From Verrucomicrobiota bacterium (lineage in GTDB: Bacteria > Verrucomicrobiota > Verrucomicrobiia > Methylacidiphilales > UBA1321), in NCBI GenBank assembly GCA_013285645.1, contig JABDHJ010000010.1, forward strand, positions 1-64,000: a stretch of DNA of 64,000 nt. Direction: 5' to 3'. Position numbers and translations under genes: made by a program. Positions 25,960-34,887 of this stretch are shown in pieces; the stretch's first letter is position 1; each line of letters opens with the position of its first letter. The notes beneath the pieces were generated by a model, which searched no databases, was not told the origin of the DNA, and was given only the letters and a program-made list of their open reading frames with translations.

Positions 25960-26622
25960 TTAGACCGGCACCTTTCGACATGCCAGCCAAAGAGTTCCCA
26001 CAAAAAAGGTCATCATGAATATTCCTAAATTCATCGCGATGAGAAAAGGCACCTGCTGAAGTTGTCCACCAATAATGCTTTTCTTGAGTCTTTGATTGGT
26101 GGCGTCATCGCGCACAAATTTTTCATGAAAAGCTGCATCTTCTGCCGTCGGCACGTATTTAATCCATTGTCCACCGTCTGCCGGATAGGCCAGCGTCACG
26201 CCATATACTTTGTAGGCATTTTGAGCCATTTTCGCGCGCTTCGCTTCTGAATCTGCTTTTTGAGAATTCTCAACCAACTTTGGTAGCATATTGGGAATCT
26301 CAAGTGAATTTACTTCAGAAAAAACGACATATTCACCGATAAGCGATCCTGCTGCCCAGCTAAAAACCACCAAGCCCAGAATATGAATGGATGCAAATAC
26401 TCGCCTCTGAGTCGTTGAGCAACGAGAGAGGCCATAAAGTGATAAGAAAATTCCATACGAAAGCGTTACTGCACCAAGTGTCGCAAGTCCCCATTGGAAC
26501 CAGTCGGAACGGCCCAAGAAATAGAGCCAGGGAACTCTTTTTACGATGATCGTCATTTCCTCAAATGCAAAGCCTACTCCTATAAGTAATCCCGGGATTT
26601 TTGGATTCATGCGGTTAGTCAT
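25960..26622 (-). CDS. Unrecognised membrane protein, four helices
   Basis: A 220-aa protein with about four hydrophobic segments: residues ~8-25, 45-65, 77-98 and 195-215. A ~90-residue hydrophilic loop between helices 3 and 4 carries KAKMAQNAYKVYGVTLAYPA-like charged helix features. It lies 33 bp upstream of crcB on the same strand and may be in the same transcript. Codon use appears less GC-rich than asd. No family is recognised. Confidence 0.6.
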   Translation of the reverse strand: MTNRMNPKIPGLLIGVGFAFEEMTIIVKRVPWLYFLGRSDWFQWGLATLGAVTLSYGIFLSLYGLSRCSTTQRRVFASIHILGLVVFSWAAGSLIGEYVVFSEVNSLEIPNMLPKLVENSQKADSEAKRAKMAQNAYKVYGVTLAYPADGGQWIKYVPTAEDAAFHEKFVRDDATNQRLKKSIIGGQLQQVPFLIAMNLGIFMMTFFVGTLWLACRKVPV

Positions 26623-26675
26623 GCTTTTAAGACCGGATTGCTTCCTTGTCGATCTTGACGCATAGTTGAGGGCTC

Positions 26676-27683
26676 ATGAATTCGTATCGCATTGCTGTCG
26701 TTGGCGCCACTGGCGCAGTGGGGCAGGAAATTCTCCGCACGCTGGAGCGCCGGAAGTTTCCGGTCAGCCAACTGAAGCCGCTTGCCTCGTCGCGTTCGGT
26801 GGGGAAGACGGTTGAATTCAAAGGCGCGAAAGTGGCCGTCGAAGAGTTAAATGCCGCCGCTTTTGAAGGCGTCGATTATGCGCTCTTCAGCGCCGGGGCG
26901 ACCCGCTCGCGCGAGTTCGCCGAGGCCTGCAAAAAGGCGGGCGCGGTGATGATCGATAATTCGTCGGCGTTTCGAATGAAGGCCGATGTGCCGTTGGTCG
27001 TTCCGGAAATCAATGCGGGCGATCTCAAGAACCACAAGGGAATCATCGCGGTGCCGAATTGCTCGGCGATCATCATGGGCGTACCGCTCTGGCCGCTGCA
27101 TCAGGCCGCGCATATCGAGCGGATCATCGTCTCCACCTACCAGAGCGCCAGCGGCGCGGGCGCGCAGGCCATGGCGGAACTGGAATCGCAGGCGCGTGCC
27201 CACGTCAAGGGCGAGCCGATCAAGAAGGAGATTTTTCCGCACCAGATCGCTTTCAATGTTTTCTCCCACAACACGGCCATCGCGGAGAACGGCTACAACG
27301 AAGAAGAAAACAAGGTCATCGAAGAGACGCGAAAAATTTTCCACGAGCCGGAATTGCCCATCGTGGCGACCTGCATTCGCGTGCCGGTGTTGCGCGCGCA
27401 TAGCGAATCGATTGTGATAGAGACGAAGAAGAATCTCTCGCCTGAAGAGGCGCGGGAGATTTTATCGAAGGCTCCCGGCGTGAAAGTCGTCGATAATCGC
27501 GAGAAGAATCATTTCCCGATGCCGCTCGAAGCCAGCGGCCAGTACGACGTGCTGGTGGGGCGTATCCGCAAGGATCTTTCGCATCCGCGCGGTCTTGCGC
27601 TCTTCGTCAGTGGCGATCAACTGCTCAAGGGCGCGGCGTGGAATGCGGTGCAGATTTTGGAGTATCTCGTCGGGAAGAGTTAA
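26676..27683 (+). CDS. asd: Aspartate-semialdehyde dehydrogenase
   Basis: A 335-aa enzyme reducing aspartyl phosphate to aspartate semialdehyde with NADPH, the branch point to lysine/mDAP, threonine and methionine. The N-terminal VVGATGAVGQEILRTLERR is the Rossmann loop. The active-site Cys is in GIIAVPNCSAIIM near residue 128, and the substrate-binding STYQSASGAG motif follows. A GAGGG site precedes the ATG. Length fits the family. It is divergent from the membrane protein/crcB unit and convergent with fmt. Confidence 0.96.
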   Translation: MNSYRIAVVGATGAVGQEILRTLERRKFPVSQLKPLASSRSVGKTVEFKGAKVAVEELNAAAFEGVDYALFSAGATRSREFAEACKKAGAVMIDNSSAFRMKADVPLVVPEINAGDLKNHKGIIAVPNCSAIIMGVPLWPLHQAAHIERIIVSTYQSASGAGAQAMAELESQARAHVKGEPIKKEIFPHQIAFNVFSHNTAIAENGYNEEENKVIEETRKIFHEPELPIVATCIRVPVLRAHSESIVIETKKNLSPEEAREILSKAPGVKVVDNREKNHFPMPLEASGQYDVLVGRIRKDLSHPRGLALFVSGDQLLKGAAWNAVQILEYLVGKS

Positions 27684-27743
27684 TGAGGTAGCCGTCGCTG
27701 TCCCTAGCGGCGGAAGGACAACAAAGTTGTCGCCGACAAGTGC

Positions 27744-27796
27744 GTTCCCAAGTGCAACTTGGGAACGAGGAAATGGGTCAGGCCGGAGACTGACCC
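27744..27796. terminator. paired hairpins between convergent asd and fmt
   Basis: GTTCCCAAG-TGCAA-CTTGGGAAC (27744-27766) is followed by GGGTCAG-N8-CTGACCC (27775-27796). Placed between convergent stops they may end both transcripts. The first shares the TTGGGAACGAGG word with the repeats at 6378 and 9562, so it may be repeat-derived. Confidence 0.5.
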
Positions 27797-27805
27797 TCCA
27801 GAAGA

Positions 27806-28747
27806 TTATTCCAGTACCAGTCCAACCGGCAGATTGAATCCACGTGCGAATTCGGCGGCGTGCATCCGCTTCTTGCCTTCGAGTTGCACTTCGCGCAGGA
27901 GCAGGCCACCGACTTTCGCCGCGACGAGGACGCCGTGTTTGTCTACGCGGACGATTTCTCCCGGCTTGCCCTTGGCGCGATGCGAAATAATGGTCGTGAA
28001 AATCTTGAGCATCTTGTGGTCGCTCTCTTGCGGAATCCACGCGTAAGCGGAGGGCCACGGAGTCATCGCGCGGATGTGCGCATCGATTTCCATCTGCGGG
28101 CGATCCCAGTTGATGTGACCGTCTTCCTTCTTCAACTTTTTGGTCTTGGTCGCGAGCGCCGGGTCCTGCTTGATGTGCGGTGCGGTGCCAGCTTCAACCA
28201 TCGTGATGGCTTTCAGAAGACTATCGACCGCAAGCTTGGCCAGGCGATCATGCAGCGTTTCCGAGGTCTCGCGACGGCGCAATGTCACCGACTCCTGCAG
28301 CAAAATGTCACCGGTATCGAGGCCCTCGTCCATCCACATGATCGTCACGCCCGATTGTTTTTCGCCCGCGGCAACGGCCGAATGAATCGGAGACGCGCCA
28401 CGATATTTCGGCAGCAGCGAGGTGTGAATGTTCAGGCAGCCGTACTTCGGCAGATCGAGAACTTCTTTCGTCAAAATCTGACCGTAGGCAGCAACGACGA
28501 TCAAGTCGGGCTTGAGATAACGAAGCTGGGCGATGGAAGCCGCCGCGCCGATTTTTTCCGGCTGATAAATCTTGAGATGCAACTTGAAGGCCGCTTCCTT
28601 AATCGGGCTGGCCGCGAGCTTGAGCTGCCGCCCCACGGGACGGTCCGGCTGCGTGACCACCGCGAGCACGTGGTGGTCATTCGACTTGGTCAGGGCCTCA
28701 AGGGCCGGCAGACCGATCTCGCCGGTCCCAATAAAAATGATACGCAT
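27806..28747 (-). CDS. fmt: Methionyl-tRNA formyltransferase
   Basis: A 313-aa enzyme that formylates initiator Met-tRNA from 10-formyl-tetrahydrofolate. The N-terminal RIIFIGTGEIGLPALEAL fold start, the NIHTSLLPKYRGASPIHSA catalytic motif with Asn and His, and GLDTGDILLQ are all present. The C-terminal OB-fold domain is complete. It is followed upstream by a small zinc-ribbon gene on the same strand. No peptide deformylase is in the window. Confidence 0.96.
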   Translation of the reverse strand: MRIIFIGTGEIGLPALEALTKSNDHHVLAVVTQPDRPVGRQLKLAASPIKEAAFKLHLKIYQPEKIGAAASIAQLRYLKPDLIVVAAYGQILTKEVLDLPKYGCLNIHTSLLPKYRGASPIHSAVAAGEKQSGVTIMWMDEGLDTGDILLQESVTLRRRETSETLHDRLAKLAVDSLLKAITMVEAGTAPHIKQDPALATKTKKLKKEDGHINWDRPQMEIDAHIRAMTPWPSAYAWIPQESDHKMLKIFTTIISHRAKGKPGEIVRVDKHGVLVAAKVGGLLLREVQLEGKKRMHAAEFARGFNLPVGLVLE

Positions 28748-28775
28748 AGATTAATCCAAAAAAAGTCCCAACGAT

Positions 28776-28994
28776 CTAGCCATGTCGACCTCGACGCGGC
28801 GTGCGCAGGGCTGCCAGGCGCTTTTCGGCCAGAGAGACTTCCCTCTGCCCCAGCGACTCCGCGCACCCCGTACAAACATACTCATAAAGATCCTTGTCGG
28901 GCAGGATAAGTAGCAAACGTTCCCGCACCGGCATCGACTTCGCGCACTTGCGGCAATAAAGTCGGGAAGCCTTAAACGATTCAAACTGTTCCAT
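28776..28994 (-). CDS. Small zinc-ribbon-like protein
   Basis: A 72-aa protein with two CxxC pairs (LYCRKCAK and YVCTGCAES) 28-30 residues apart, likely holding one zinc ion, and a basic C-terminus (RTPRRGRHG). The ATG at 28994 lies 13 bp from the divergent Sua5 start; a longer frame runs to 29042 but would overlap it. It lies 28 bp before fmt on the same strand. It may bind RNA or protein. No family name is recognised. Confidence 0.6.
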   Translation of the reverse strand: MEQFESFKASRLYCRKCAKSMPVRERLLLILPDKDLYEYVCTGCAESLGQREVSLAEKRLAALRTPRRGRHG

Positions 28995-29007
28995 ACTCGC
29001 CTGACTG

Positions 29008-30003
29008 ATGAAACCCGACTCCACCCTTGCGGCGCAAGCCAATAACGTCGTTCCGGCCTCGGAAGAAGCAATTTTGCGCGCCGTCGGGCTCTTGCGCGAG
29101 GGGCGCGTTGTCGGATTACCGACCGAAACGGTTTACGGCCTCGCCGCCGATGGACTCAATCCCCTGGCCCTGGCGCGGATCTTCGAGGTCAAGCAGCGCC
29201 CGCTTTTCGATCCACTGATCCTGCATTTTGCCGATGCGGAAGCGGCTTTTCTCCTGGCGGAACACGTGCCGGAAATGGCTCGGCGATTGGCTGCACGATT
29301 CTGGCCAGGCCCACTCACCCTCGTCCTGCCGAAAAAGGAAATCGTTCCCGATCTGGCCACGAGCGGGCTGCCGAATGTGGCCCTCCGCGTCCCCGCTCAT
29401 CCCGTGGCGCAGGCGCTGCTTCGCGCTTTTGGAGGTCCACTCGCCGCGCCGAGTGCGAACCGTTTCGGCCGCATCAGCCCGACTGATGCACACGCTGTAC
29501 ATCTCGAATTGGGCGACGCCGTACCGCTCATTCTCGATGGGGGCCCGTGTGCGGTCGGCTTGGAATCGACCGTGATCGATCTTTCCGGCGAGCACCCGCT
29601 TCTCTTGCGGGCGGGCGGCATTCCTCTCGAAGAAATCGAAGCGATCACCGGACCACTGCAACGCGCCACGCCGGTCGATGACCATCCGCTGGCTCCGGGT
29701 CAACTCAAGCATCACTACGCACCGCGCAAGCCGCTTCGACTCGTGAATCACGCCGACAAAATCCCCTCACAACCGGATATCGGCTGGCTCGCCTTTGGAT
29801 CGAAAGTCCAAAGTTCATCGTTCGCGGGTGTAATGGAAAATCTTTCGCCCACGAATAATCTACGCGAAGCCGCTGCCAATCTTTTCCGCGCGTTGCGCAC
29901 TCTGGATGATCATCTCCGCGTTAGCGCGATCTATGCGATACCTCTTCCGGCGCACGACCTGGGCCTGGCGATCAACGAGCGCCTCGAGCGCGCCGCGCAT
30001 TAA
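29008..30003 (+). CDS. L-threonylcarbamoyladenylate synthase, Sua5 type
   Basis: A 331-aa protein with an N-terminal YrdC domain (GRVVGLPTETVYGLAADG, KQRPLFDPLILH, FGGPLAAPSANRFGRISPTD) and a C-terminal Sua5 domain, joined by the LAPGQLKHHYAPRKPL linker. It makes threonylcarbamoyl-AMP from threonine, bicarbonate and ATP for the t6A37 modification of ANN-decoding tRNAs. The two-domain length separates it from short TsaC/YrdC. It overlaps the stop of the convergent gene by 4 bp. Confidence 0.94.
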   Translation: MKPDSTLAAQANNVVPASEEAILRAVGLLREGRVVGLPTETVYGLAADGLNPLALARIFEVKQRPLFDPLILHFADAEAAFLLAEHVPEMARRLAARFWPGPLTLVLPKKEIVPDLATSGLPNVALRVPAHPVAQALLRAFGGPLAAPSANRFGRISPTDAHAVHLELGDAVPLILDGGPCAVGLESTVIDLSGEHPLLLRAGGIPLEEIEAITGPLQRATPVDDHPLAPGQLKHHYAPRKPLRLVNHADKIPSQPDIGWLAFGSKVQSSSFAGVMENLSPTNNLREAAANLFRALRTLDDHLRVSAIYAIPLPAHDLGLAINERLERAAH

Positions 30004-30647
30004 TCAACGCCGGTGCCGGGATCGCTAAGGATGGGGCTGCCCGAACGCGATGATGCGCCGCTCGGGCGATGCTGAATGCGGCCCTGAGGCCCGAACTTGA
30101 TAGTCAGCGGCTGGGCCGCGCCAATCACCTCGTAGCCCTCGAGAACGAAGACCGGCAACTGCTCGTCGAGATGCGGATCGTAAGCCTTATATTTCACGAA
30201 ATGGCCCCAAAATTTATATTCCCAATCCAGGTCGGCGTCCGCCTTGGCCAGCTTGCGATGAGGCGCAACGGCCAGTCCGAGCGTTTCCTGCAGTGCAATC
30301 CACTTGCCGGAATTCCATGAGTCATCGAGCTTTCGCACCCAACCCCAACCCTCGCCGCCGTCGGTGTCGATCATGCGGTGTGCCACCCAATAGGTCGCGC
30401 CTGTGGTATTGCCTTCCTTATAGCCAACCTGCGGTGTCGCCAGCTTGGGGTCGTTAGCCAGATGATCCAGCGGCGATCCCTTTTTCAACGGAGGAGCGAC
30501 CGGAGGCGGACCTCCGCCCGGGGCCACATATTGGCCGTCATTGACGGGCGCATCTTCTGCAAAAAGGCATCCGTTGGAAATCAACCCAACAGTCAAAAGC
30601 AGTCCGGATAAAATGGCAATGCGAGGCATGCGGGTAAAAGTTATCAT
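30000..30647 (-). CDS. Unrecognised exported protein
   Basis: About 215 aa. A signal-like helix (RIAILSGLLLTVGLISNG) ends at a Cys, but the SNGC context is a poor lipobox, so lipoprotein status is uncertain. A Gly/Pro-rich linker precedes a compact domain with several Trp (WVAHRMIDTDGGEGWGW, WEYKFWGHFVKY). The ATG at 30647 forms an ATGA overlap with the stop of the upstream exported gene, so the two are translationally coupled. Function unknown; envelope location is likely. Confidence 0.65.
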   Translation of the reverse strand: MITFTRMPRIAILSGLLLTVGLISNGCLFAEDAPVNDGQYVAPGGGPPPVAPPLKKGSPLDHLANDPKLATPQVGYKEGNTTGATYWVAHRMIDTDGGEGWGWVRKLDDSWNSGKWIALQETLGLAVAPHRKLAKADADLDWEYKFWGHFVKYKAYDPHLDEQLPVFVLEGYEVIGAAQPLTIKFGPQGRIQHRPSGASSRSGSPILSDPGTGVD

Positions 30648-31354
30648 TCGGTCCACTTTCCATCCGAGTTGGAAAGTTGGGGCAATCCGCCGTGGGCAAA
30701 ATCGGTCTTGCCGACCGCTCCGGTCATGGGGACGTCAAAATGGCTTTTCCACCACTGGCTGTACATCTCGCCGGAATGGCAACCCCAGCTTTTACAAGTC
30801 GCGTCATGCGCAAAAATATCGTCGTCAATCAACCGCAAATCCTTCACGTGCAGCCAGGCAATCGACATCGTATCGATGGTGTTGCTGTAATCGAAAAGGA
30901 AACAGGCTTTGTTGGAGTGGCCAAAATAGTCGAAGTTCACGATCTTGACCTTGTCCCGATCGAACCCTTTGTTGAGATAAGCGATCAGGTCCTCCTTGCT
31001 GTCGAACCAGTGGAGATTGGCGCCGACCTGTTTGGCCTTGGCCTGTAATTGCGCGAGCAAATCGAGGCCCATTTCCTTGCTGCGAGCCGCGTAGGCGGGG
31101 CGATAAATCAGCCAAGTGATCAACTCGCCCGGCTTGGCTTCGCTCTTCAATTGATTCAAGCGGATGACGCTGGCATCGACGAAGTTGAACCAGTAGACGT
31201 CATGCGAAACGTCGCCTTTACCGTGCTCCATGAATCGTAGGGCCGGGCCACCGGTCAAAACAATCGCCTCACTGGTAGGCTCGTTGGTTTGAGCGGAAGC
31301 GCTCAACGTGCCTAAAATCGCGGCGACAACGAGAGCAAGGAAAAGACGCATCAC
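30644..31354 (-). CDS. Exported protein with caspase-like His/Cys pattern
   Basis: A 236-aa protein with a clear signal peptide (MRLFLALVVAAILGTLSASA). A predicted strand VKIVNFDYFGHSNKACFLF ends in Gly-His-Ser, and about 40 residues later comes SWGCHSGEMY. This order resembles the catalytic His and Cys of clan CD (caspase/gingipain-like) peptidases, where GHG follows one strand and CxSG another. Homology is not proven; the spacing is short. It is coupled (ATGA) to the next exported protein, suggesting a secreted pair. Confidence 0.55.
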   Translation of the reverse strand: MMRLFLALVVAAILGTLSASAQTNEPTSEAIVLTGGPALRFMEHGKGDVSHDVYWFNFVDASVIRLNQLKSEAKPGELITWLIYRPAYAARSKEMGLDLLAQLQAKAKQVGANLHWFDSKEDLIAYLNKGFDRDKVKIVNFDYFGHSNKACFLFDYSNTIDTMSIAWLHVKDLRLIDDDIFAHDATCKSWGCHSGEMYSQWWKSHFDVPMTGAVGKTDFAHGGLPQLSNSDGKWTE

Positions 31355-31423
31355 AGAATATCCACTTTGCCAGAACTGGAGGCGTTCAAAAAGAAAAAAC
31401 TCGGGACCTGCGCCGCTTGGCCG

Positions 31424-31795
31424 CTAACTCTGCTGAAGGACCGGTACCTGCGGCGCGTCGCTCCAGAGATCTTCGAGGGCGTAGACCCCGCGCTTTTGCT
31501 CATGGAAAACGTGGACCATCACGTCACCGTAATCGATCACGATCCACTGGCTGGTCGGAAAACCATCCACCGCGAGAGCGTGGCGATCCGCATCGTCCTT
31601 GAGCGTTCTTTCGATCCCGCTGACGATCGCCTTGATCTGCGGTTCCGACTGGGCGGAGCAGATCACCATGAAATCGCAGATGGTCGAGATGGCCTGCAAA
31701 TCGAGAATGATCGGATCGAACGCTTTTTTATCCTGGGCGGCCGCCACGCAGCGATGCGCGAGTTCGAGGCCGGTTAACGAAGTGGTTTCAGGCAT
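31424..31795 (-). CDS. rsfS: Ribosomal silencing factor RsfS
   Basis: A 123-aa protein of the Iojap/RsfS family: AFDPIILDLQAISTICDFMV, GFPTSQWIVIDYGDVMVHVF and the RGVYALEDLW end are all diagnostic. It binds ribosomal protein uL14 and blocks subunit joining when nutrients are poor. It begins 5 bp after nadD, the conserved nadD-rsfS pairing of many bacteria. Confidence 0.95.
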   Translation of the reverse strand: MPETTSLTGLELAHRCVAAAQDKKAFDPIILDLQAISTICDFMVICSAQSEPQIKAIVSGIERTLKDDADRHALAVDGFPTSQWIVIDYGDVMVHVFHEQKRGVYALEDLWSDAPQVPVLQQS

Positions 31796-31800
31796 GAGTT

Positions 31801-32412
31801 CTAGGAAAGATAAAGGGCGTGGCGTTTAATATAGGCCGCGATCGGAGCGGAAACGAGATGATCGATCGGCTGACGGGATTTCACGCGGTGACGAATTTCA
31901 GTAGCAGATATATCGATTCGACGCGGCTGCGGCAAGCTTAGAACTTTACCCAACTTTTCTTTCCCGGCGGGCTCACCACGCGGCAAGAGCACAAATTGGA
32001 CGATTTGGCGCAGATCGTCCGGGCGATGCCACTTGTCCAAATCCTTCAATTGATCCGCGCCGATCAGCCAAAAAAGTTTTGCGTGCGGGAAGGATTCGCG
32101 GATTTCCAGCGCCGTATCGTAGGAGTAGGAGGGAGCAGGACGATCCAGTTCGCACCGCGTGAGCCAGAAGCGGGGCTCGCTCTTCAACGCCAGCTTCAGC
32201 ATGGCCAGTCGGCGCGCATCGAGCGCCAGCGGCTTGCGGGCTTTCAGGGGCGATTGCCCGCACGGCACGAAAAGCACGGCGTCGAGCTTGAGTTGCTCCA
32301 GTGCGTCGTGAGCGAGAATCAGGTGCCCGTGATGCACCGGATCAAACGTGCCGCCGTAAATGCCGAGGCGCAATCGCCGGGAACGAGGAGAGGCGGTCGT
32401 ACTTTTCTTCAC
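31801..32412 (-). CDS. nadD: Nicotinate-nucleotide adenylyltransferase
   Basis: A 203-aa enzyme making deamido-NAD from nicotinate mononucleotide and ATP. The GIYGGTFDPVHHGHLILAH nucleotidyltransferase motif is near residue 20, with the HxGH His pair, and the C-terminal DISATEIRHRV carries the ISTTxIR-type ATP site. It overlaps the GYF_2-RDD gene by 4 bp and precedes rsfS by 5 bp, so the three form one operon. Confidence 0.95.
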   Translation of the reverse strand: MKKSTTASPRSRRLRLGIYGGTFDPVHHGHLILAHDALEQLKLDAVLFVPCGQSPLKARKPLALDARRLAMLKLALKSEPRFWLTRCELDRPAPSYSYDTALEIRESFPHAKLFWLIGADQLKDLDKWHRPDDLRQIVQFVLLPRGEPAGKEKLGKVLSLPQPRRIDISATEIRHRVKSRQPIDHLVSAPIAAYIKRHALYLS

Positions 32413-33098
32413 TTTTCGACCACGTAAGTGCCGGCGGCGAAATCGTGCAGGGCGCGCCGTTGCGGATTGAAAAAGGCGTAAAAGAGAGGGATTCCGTAAA
32501 AATAAAAGGAGGCGCTGAATACCAATGCACGAAGAAAGGCTCTCGTAAAGCCAGGCTTCTGTCCGTCTTGATCAACCACACGGAGCCGCATGATCGCCTT
32601 GGCGGGGGTCTGCCCGTGCGCCGCTTGAAAACCAGTCATGTAAAGCACCAGAATGACGTAGAAGATTATATTGCTGAGCATGATGTAATGCACGAATTGC
32701 GGGCTCATCGGCGTTTGGGGCTGAAGGACTATCTGCCAAAATTGCGCCTGCCAGTCCGGCAATGACAGGGTCATGACCACACTCAGAATCGGGGAGGAGA
32801 GGAAACTGCAGAGGATTAGGTCGAGCGCGCAGGCAAGTATGCGACGTATGGCAGGCGCAATGACTCTTCCTGTCGGCCCCGTCAAGGCACCGGTGCCCTG
32901 AATTTCTGCCAACAGAGCGACTAATTCCGGATAAGTCTGCCATGACTGCCAAGTCGCGCCGGGCTGATCGAGGCACACGTCCGTGCCCAGTCCCGCGCGA
33001 TTTTCCTGCACCCATTCGCGCAGTTCGTCCAACTCGACGGGACCGTATTCCCGGCCATCCTCCCCACGAATCAAAAAAGCCCTATTTTCCGGCAACAT
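32409..33098 (-). CDS. GYF_2-RDD membrane protein
   Basis: A 229-aa protein. The N-terminal ~60 residues are a GYF_2 domain (FLIRGEDGREYGPVELDELR, then WQSWQTYPEL). The rest is an RDD domain: RRILACALDLILCSF with the Arg-Asp pair, three hydrophobic helices and TPAKAIMRLRVVDQDG. RDD proteins are proposed ion or solute transporters or membrane anchors. The GYF_2 part probably recruits a partner on the cytoplasmic side. It is the first gene of the nadD-rsfS operon. Confidence 0.88.
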   Translation of the reverse strand: MLPENRAFLIRGEDGREYGPVELDELREWVQENRAGLGTDVCLDQPGATWQSWQTYPELVALLAEIQGTGALTGPTGRVIAPAIRRILACALDLILCSFLSSPILSVVMTLSLPDWQAQFWQIVLQPQTPMSPQFVHYIMLSNIIFYVILVLYMTGFQAAHGQTPAKAIMRLRVVDQDGQKPGFTRAFLRALVFSASFYFYGIPLFYAFFNPQRRALHDFAAGTYVVEK

Positions 33099-33211
33099 GC
33101 CTGACCTTCTACCAGAATTGCGCCAACTTCAATAGGGAGAGTTTATTTTGCCTCTGCACTTCGCCACAAAACTCGACAAGACTTGGCTAAAGCCGGTAAA
33201 ACTTAAAGATC

Positions 33212-33535
33212 ATGATACGAGCCCAAGTCATTGTCCGGCCCCGCGCCAGCATTTTCGATCCCCAGGGAGACGCGGTTGGCCGCGCCATCCAGCACCTCGG
33301 CGTTTCCAAGTTGAAACAGGCCCATGTGGGCAAGTTCATCGAACTGGAACTGGAAGGCGACGATGTCGAGGCCGTTCGCGGCCAACTTGAGACCATCTGC
33401 AAGGATCTGCTCTCGAACCCAGTGATCGAGGATTACGTCCTGACCATTAATGGCAAGGAAGACCTGACCGGTCTCGCGGCGTCTGCGGCCAAGCTGGCCA
33501 AGCGCTCTCCCAAAGCCAAAAAGGAAAAGGCCTGA
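33212..33535 (+). CDS. purS: FGAM synthase subunit PurS
   Basis: A 107-aa small subunit of formylglycinamidine ribonucleotide synthase. [20 protein letters not shown] matches the family start, and the C-terminus is extended by a Lys/Ala-rich tail. PurS links PurQ and small PurL in a complex and is needed where PurL is the short form, as here. It is followed by purQ after 2 bp. Confidence 0.95.
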   Translation: MIRAQVIVRPRASIFDPQGDAVGRAIQHLGVSKLKQAHVGKFIELELEGDDVEAVRGQLETICKDLLSNPVIEDYVLTINGKEDLTGLAASAAKLAKRSPKAKKEKA

Positions 33536-33537
33536 TC

Positions 33538-34248
33538 ATGCGCTGGGCGGTGCTTCAATTTCCGGCTTCGAATTGCGACCAGGATGCCTTCCATGTCCTG
33601 AAAAACGTCCTCGCGCAGGACGTGGAATATGTCTGGCACAAGGACTCCTCGCTAAGCGGCGCCGATGCCATCGTGGTGCCCGGCGGTTTTTCCTACGGCG
33701 ACTACCTTCGTTGCGGCGCCATCGCCCGTTTTTCTCCGATCATGTCGGCGGTGAAGGAAGCGGCGGCGGCGGGTAAAACGGTTCTCGGCATCTGCAACGG
33801 TTTCCAGATTCTCTGCGAAACGGGTCTGCTACCCGGCGTGCTGGTGCGCAATACGAGCCTGCATTTTCGTTGCGAAACAATTCCCGTCCGGGTCGAAAAC
33901 CCGGCCAGCCGGTTTACGAGCGATTATCTCACCGGTCAGGTACTGCATCTGCCCATTGCTCATGGCGAAGGTCATTACGTTGCCGATGAAGCCACGCTCG
34001 ATTCTCTTTTCCAGCATAAACAGGTGCTCTTCACTTACAGCGATGCCCAAGGTCGCAACACACCCGGCGCGAACCCGAACGGTTCCCAACGGCATATTGC
34101 TGGCATCTGCAATCGTGCAGGCAATGTCCTCGGTCTCATGCCCCACCCGGAGCGCGCCTCGGAAAAAATCCTCGGCAGCGCCGATGGGCTTGGGCTTTTC
34201 ACTTCCATTCTCGCCAGCCATGGCGTGCCGCAAGCACAGGCCGCATGA
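33538..34248 (+). CDS. purQ: FGAM synthase glutaminase subunit PurQ
   Basis: A 236-aa class I glutamine amidotransferase. The nucleophile Cys is in [12 protein letters not shown] (near residue 84) and the His-Glu pair in [27 protein letters not shown] is the PurQ-specific block. It supplies ammonia to PurL for purine synthesis. It is coupled to purS by 2-bp spacing. purL follows after an unrelated small exported gene. Confidence 0.96.
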   Translation: MRWAVLQFPASNCDQDAFHVLKNVLAQDVEYVWHKDSSLSGADAIVVPGGFSYGDYLRCGAIARFSPIMSAVKEAAAAGKTVLGICNGFQILCETGLLPGVLVRNTSLHFRCETIPVRVENPASRFTSDYLTGQVLHLPIAHGEGHYVADEATLDSLFQHKQVLFTYSDAQGRNTPGANPNGSQRHIAGICNRAGNVLGLMPHPERASEKILGSADGLGLFTSILASHGVPQAQAA

Positions 34249-34261
34249 AAACCGTTCCCGT

Positions 34262-34341
34262 TCAAGGTCACAATTTGCGATCTTGAACACATAACTGATT
34301 CGTATGAAGCCACTTATCCACTCAACATCGCAATTTGCGAT
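34262..34341. promoter_or_regulatory. two related palindromic sites after purQ
   Basis: TCAAG-N15-CTTGA (34262-34286) contains caatttgcgat. The same word recurs in the perfect palindrome ATCGCAA-T-TTGCGAT (34327-34341). They precede the exported-protein gene at 34390 and may be a repeated operator. No regulator is known for it. Confidence 0.35.
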
Positions 34342-34389
34342 ATTGAAAAAATGGGCGTCCATCCTCTCTAGGCCTTCCCCAAGGATGAC

Positions 34390-34836
34390 ATGAAAACCTT
34401 GTTTCTTACGCTCACTCTATTATCTGCGGTCTGCTCGCTAACATTCGGTGCATTAACTGGCGATGATTGGAAAGCCTACAAAACAAATGCCTTCTCGATT
34501 ACCCTTCCCCCAAAAGTAAAATGCGAAGTTTCACCCGCGATTGATTTTACGATTTATGATTTTAAACGAGAAGGAAGCGCATGGCTCAGCACGTATGTAG
34601 GCAGTGCTCCAGATTTTCCGAGCAAACAAGCCGTCGAGCCCATCAGCTCATCCGAAACGATAAATGGCCTCAGTGTTAAGGTTGAAACGCGCTACTATCA
34701 AAATCACACCAAGACTTCTCGTGAATATTTATTCAGCCTATCCGACAAACCGAGCCTTCATGTTTGGTATAATGTTTTGTCCGGCCTTGAGTTGACTCAG
34801 GCCGAGAAATCCATTCACAGCATCGTTCTCAAATAA
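34390..34836 (+). CDS. Unrecognised small exported protein
   Basis: A 148-aa protein with a signal peptide (MKTLFLTLTLLSAVCSLTFG). The mature part is a compact alpha/beta domain (WKAYKTNAFSITLPPKVKCE, ending in LTQAEKSIHSIVLK), similar in layout to PsbP/DUF1795-like small folds, though I cannot confirm that. It sits between purQ and purL on the same strand and has lower GC than its neighbours, as if inserted into the pur cluster. Function unknown. Confidence 0.65.
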   Translation: MKTLFLTLTLLSAVCSLTFGALTGDDWKAYKTNAFSITLPPKVKCEVSPAIDFTIYDFKREGSAWLSTYVGSAPDFPSKQAVEPISSSETINGLSVKVETRYYQNHTKTSREYLFSLSDKPSLHVWYNVLSGLELTQAEKSIHSIVLK

Positions 34837-34887
34837 ATCTGTTTTAAAATTCCGTAATTCCGTTAATTCCGTCAAAATTTCCCTTCC

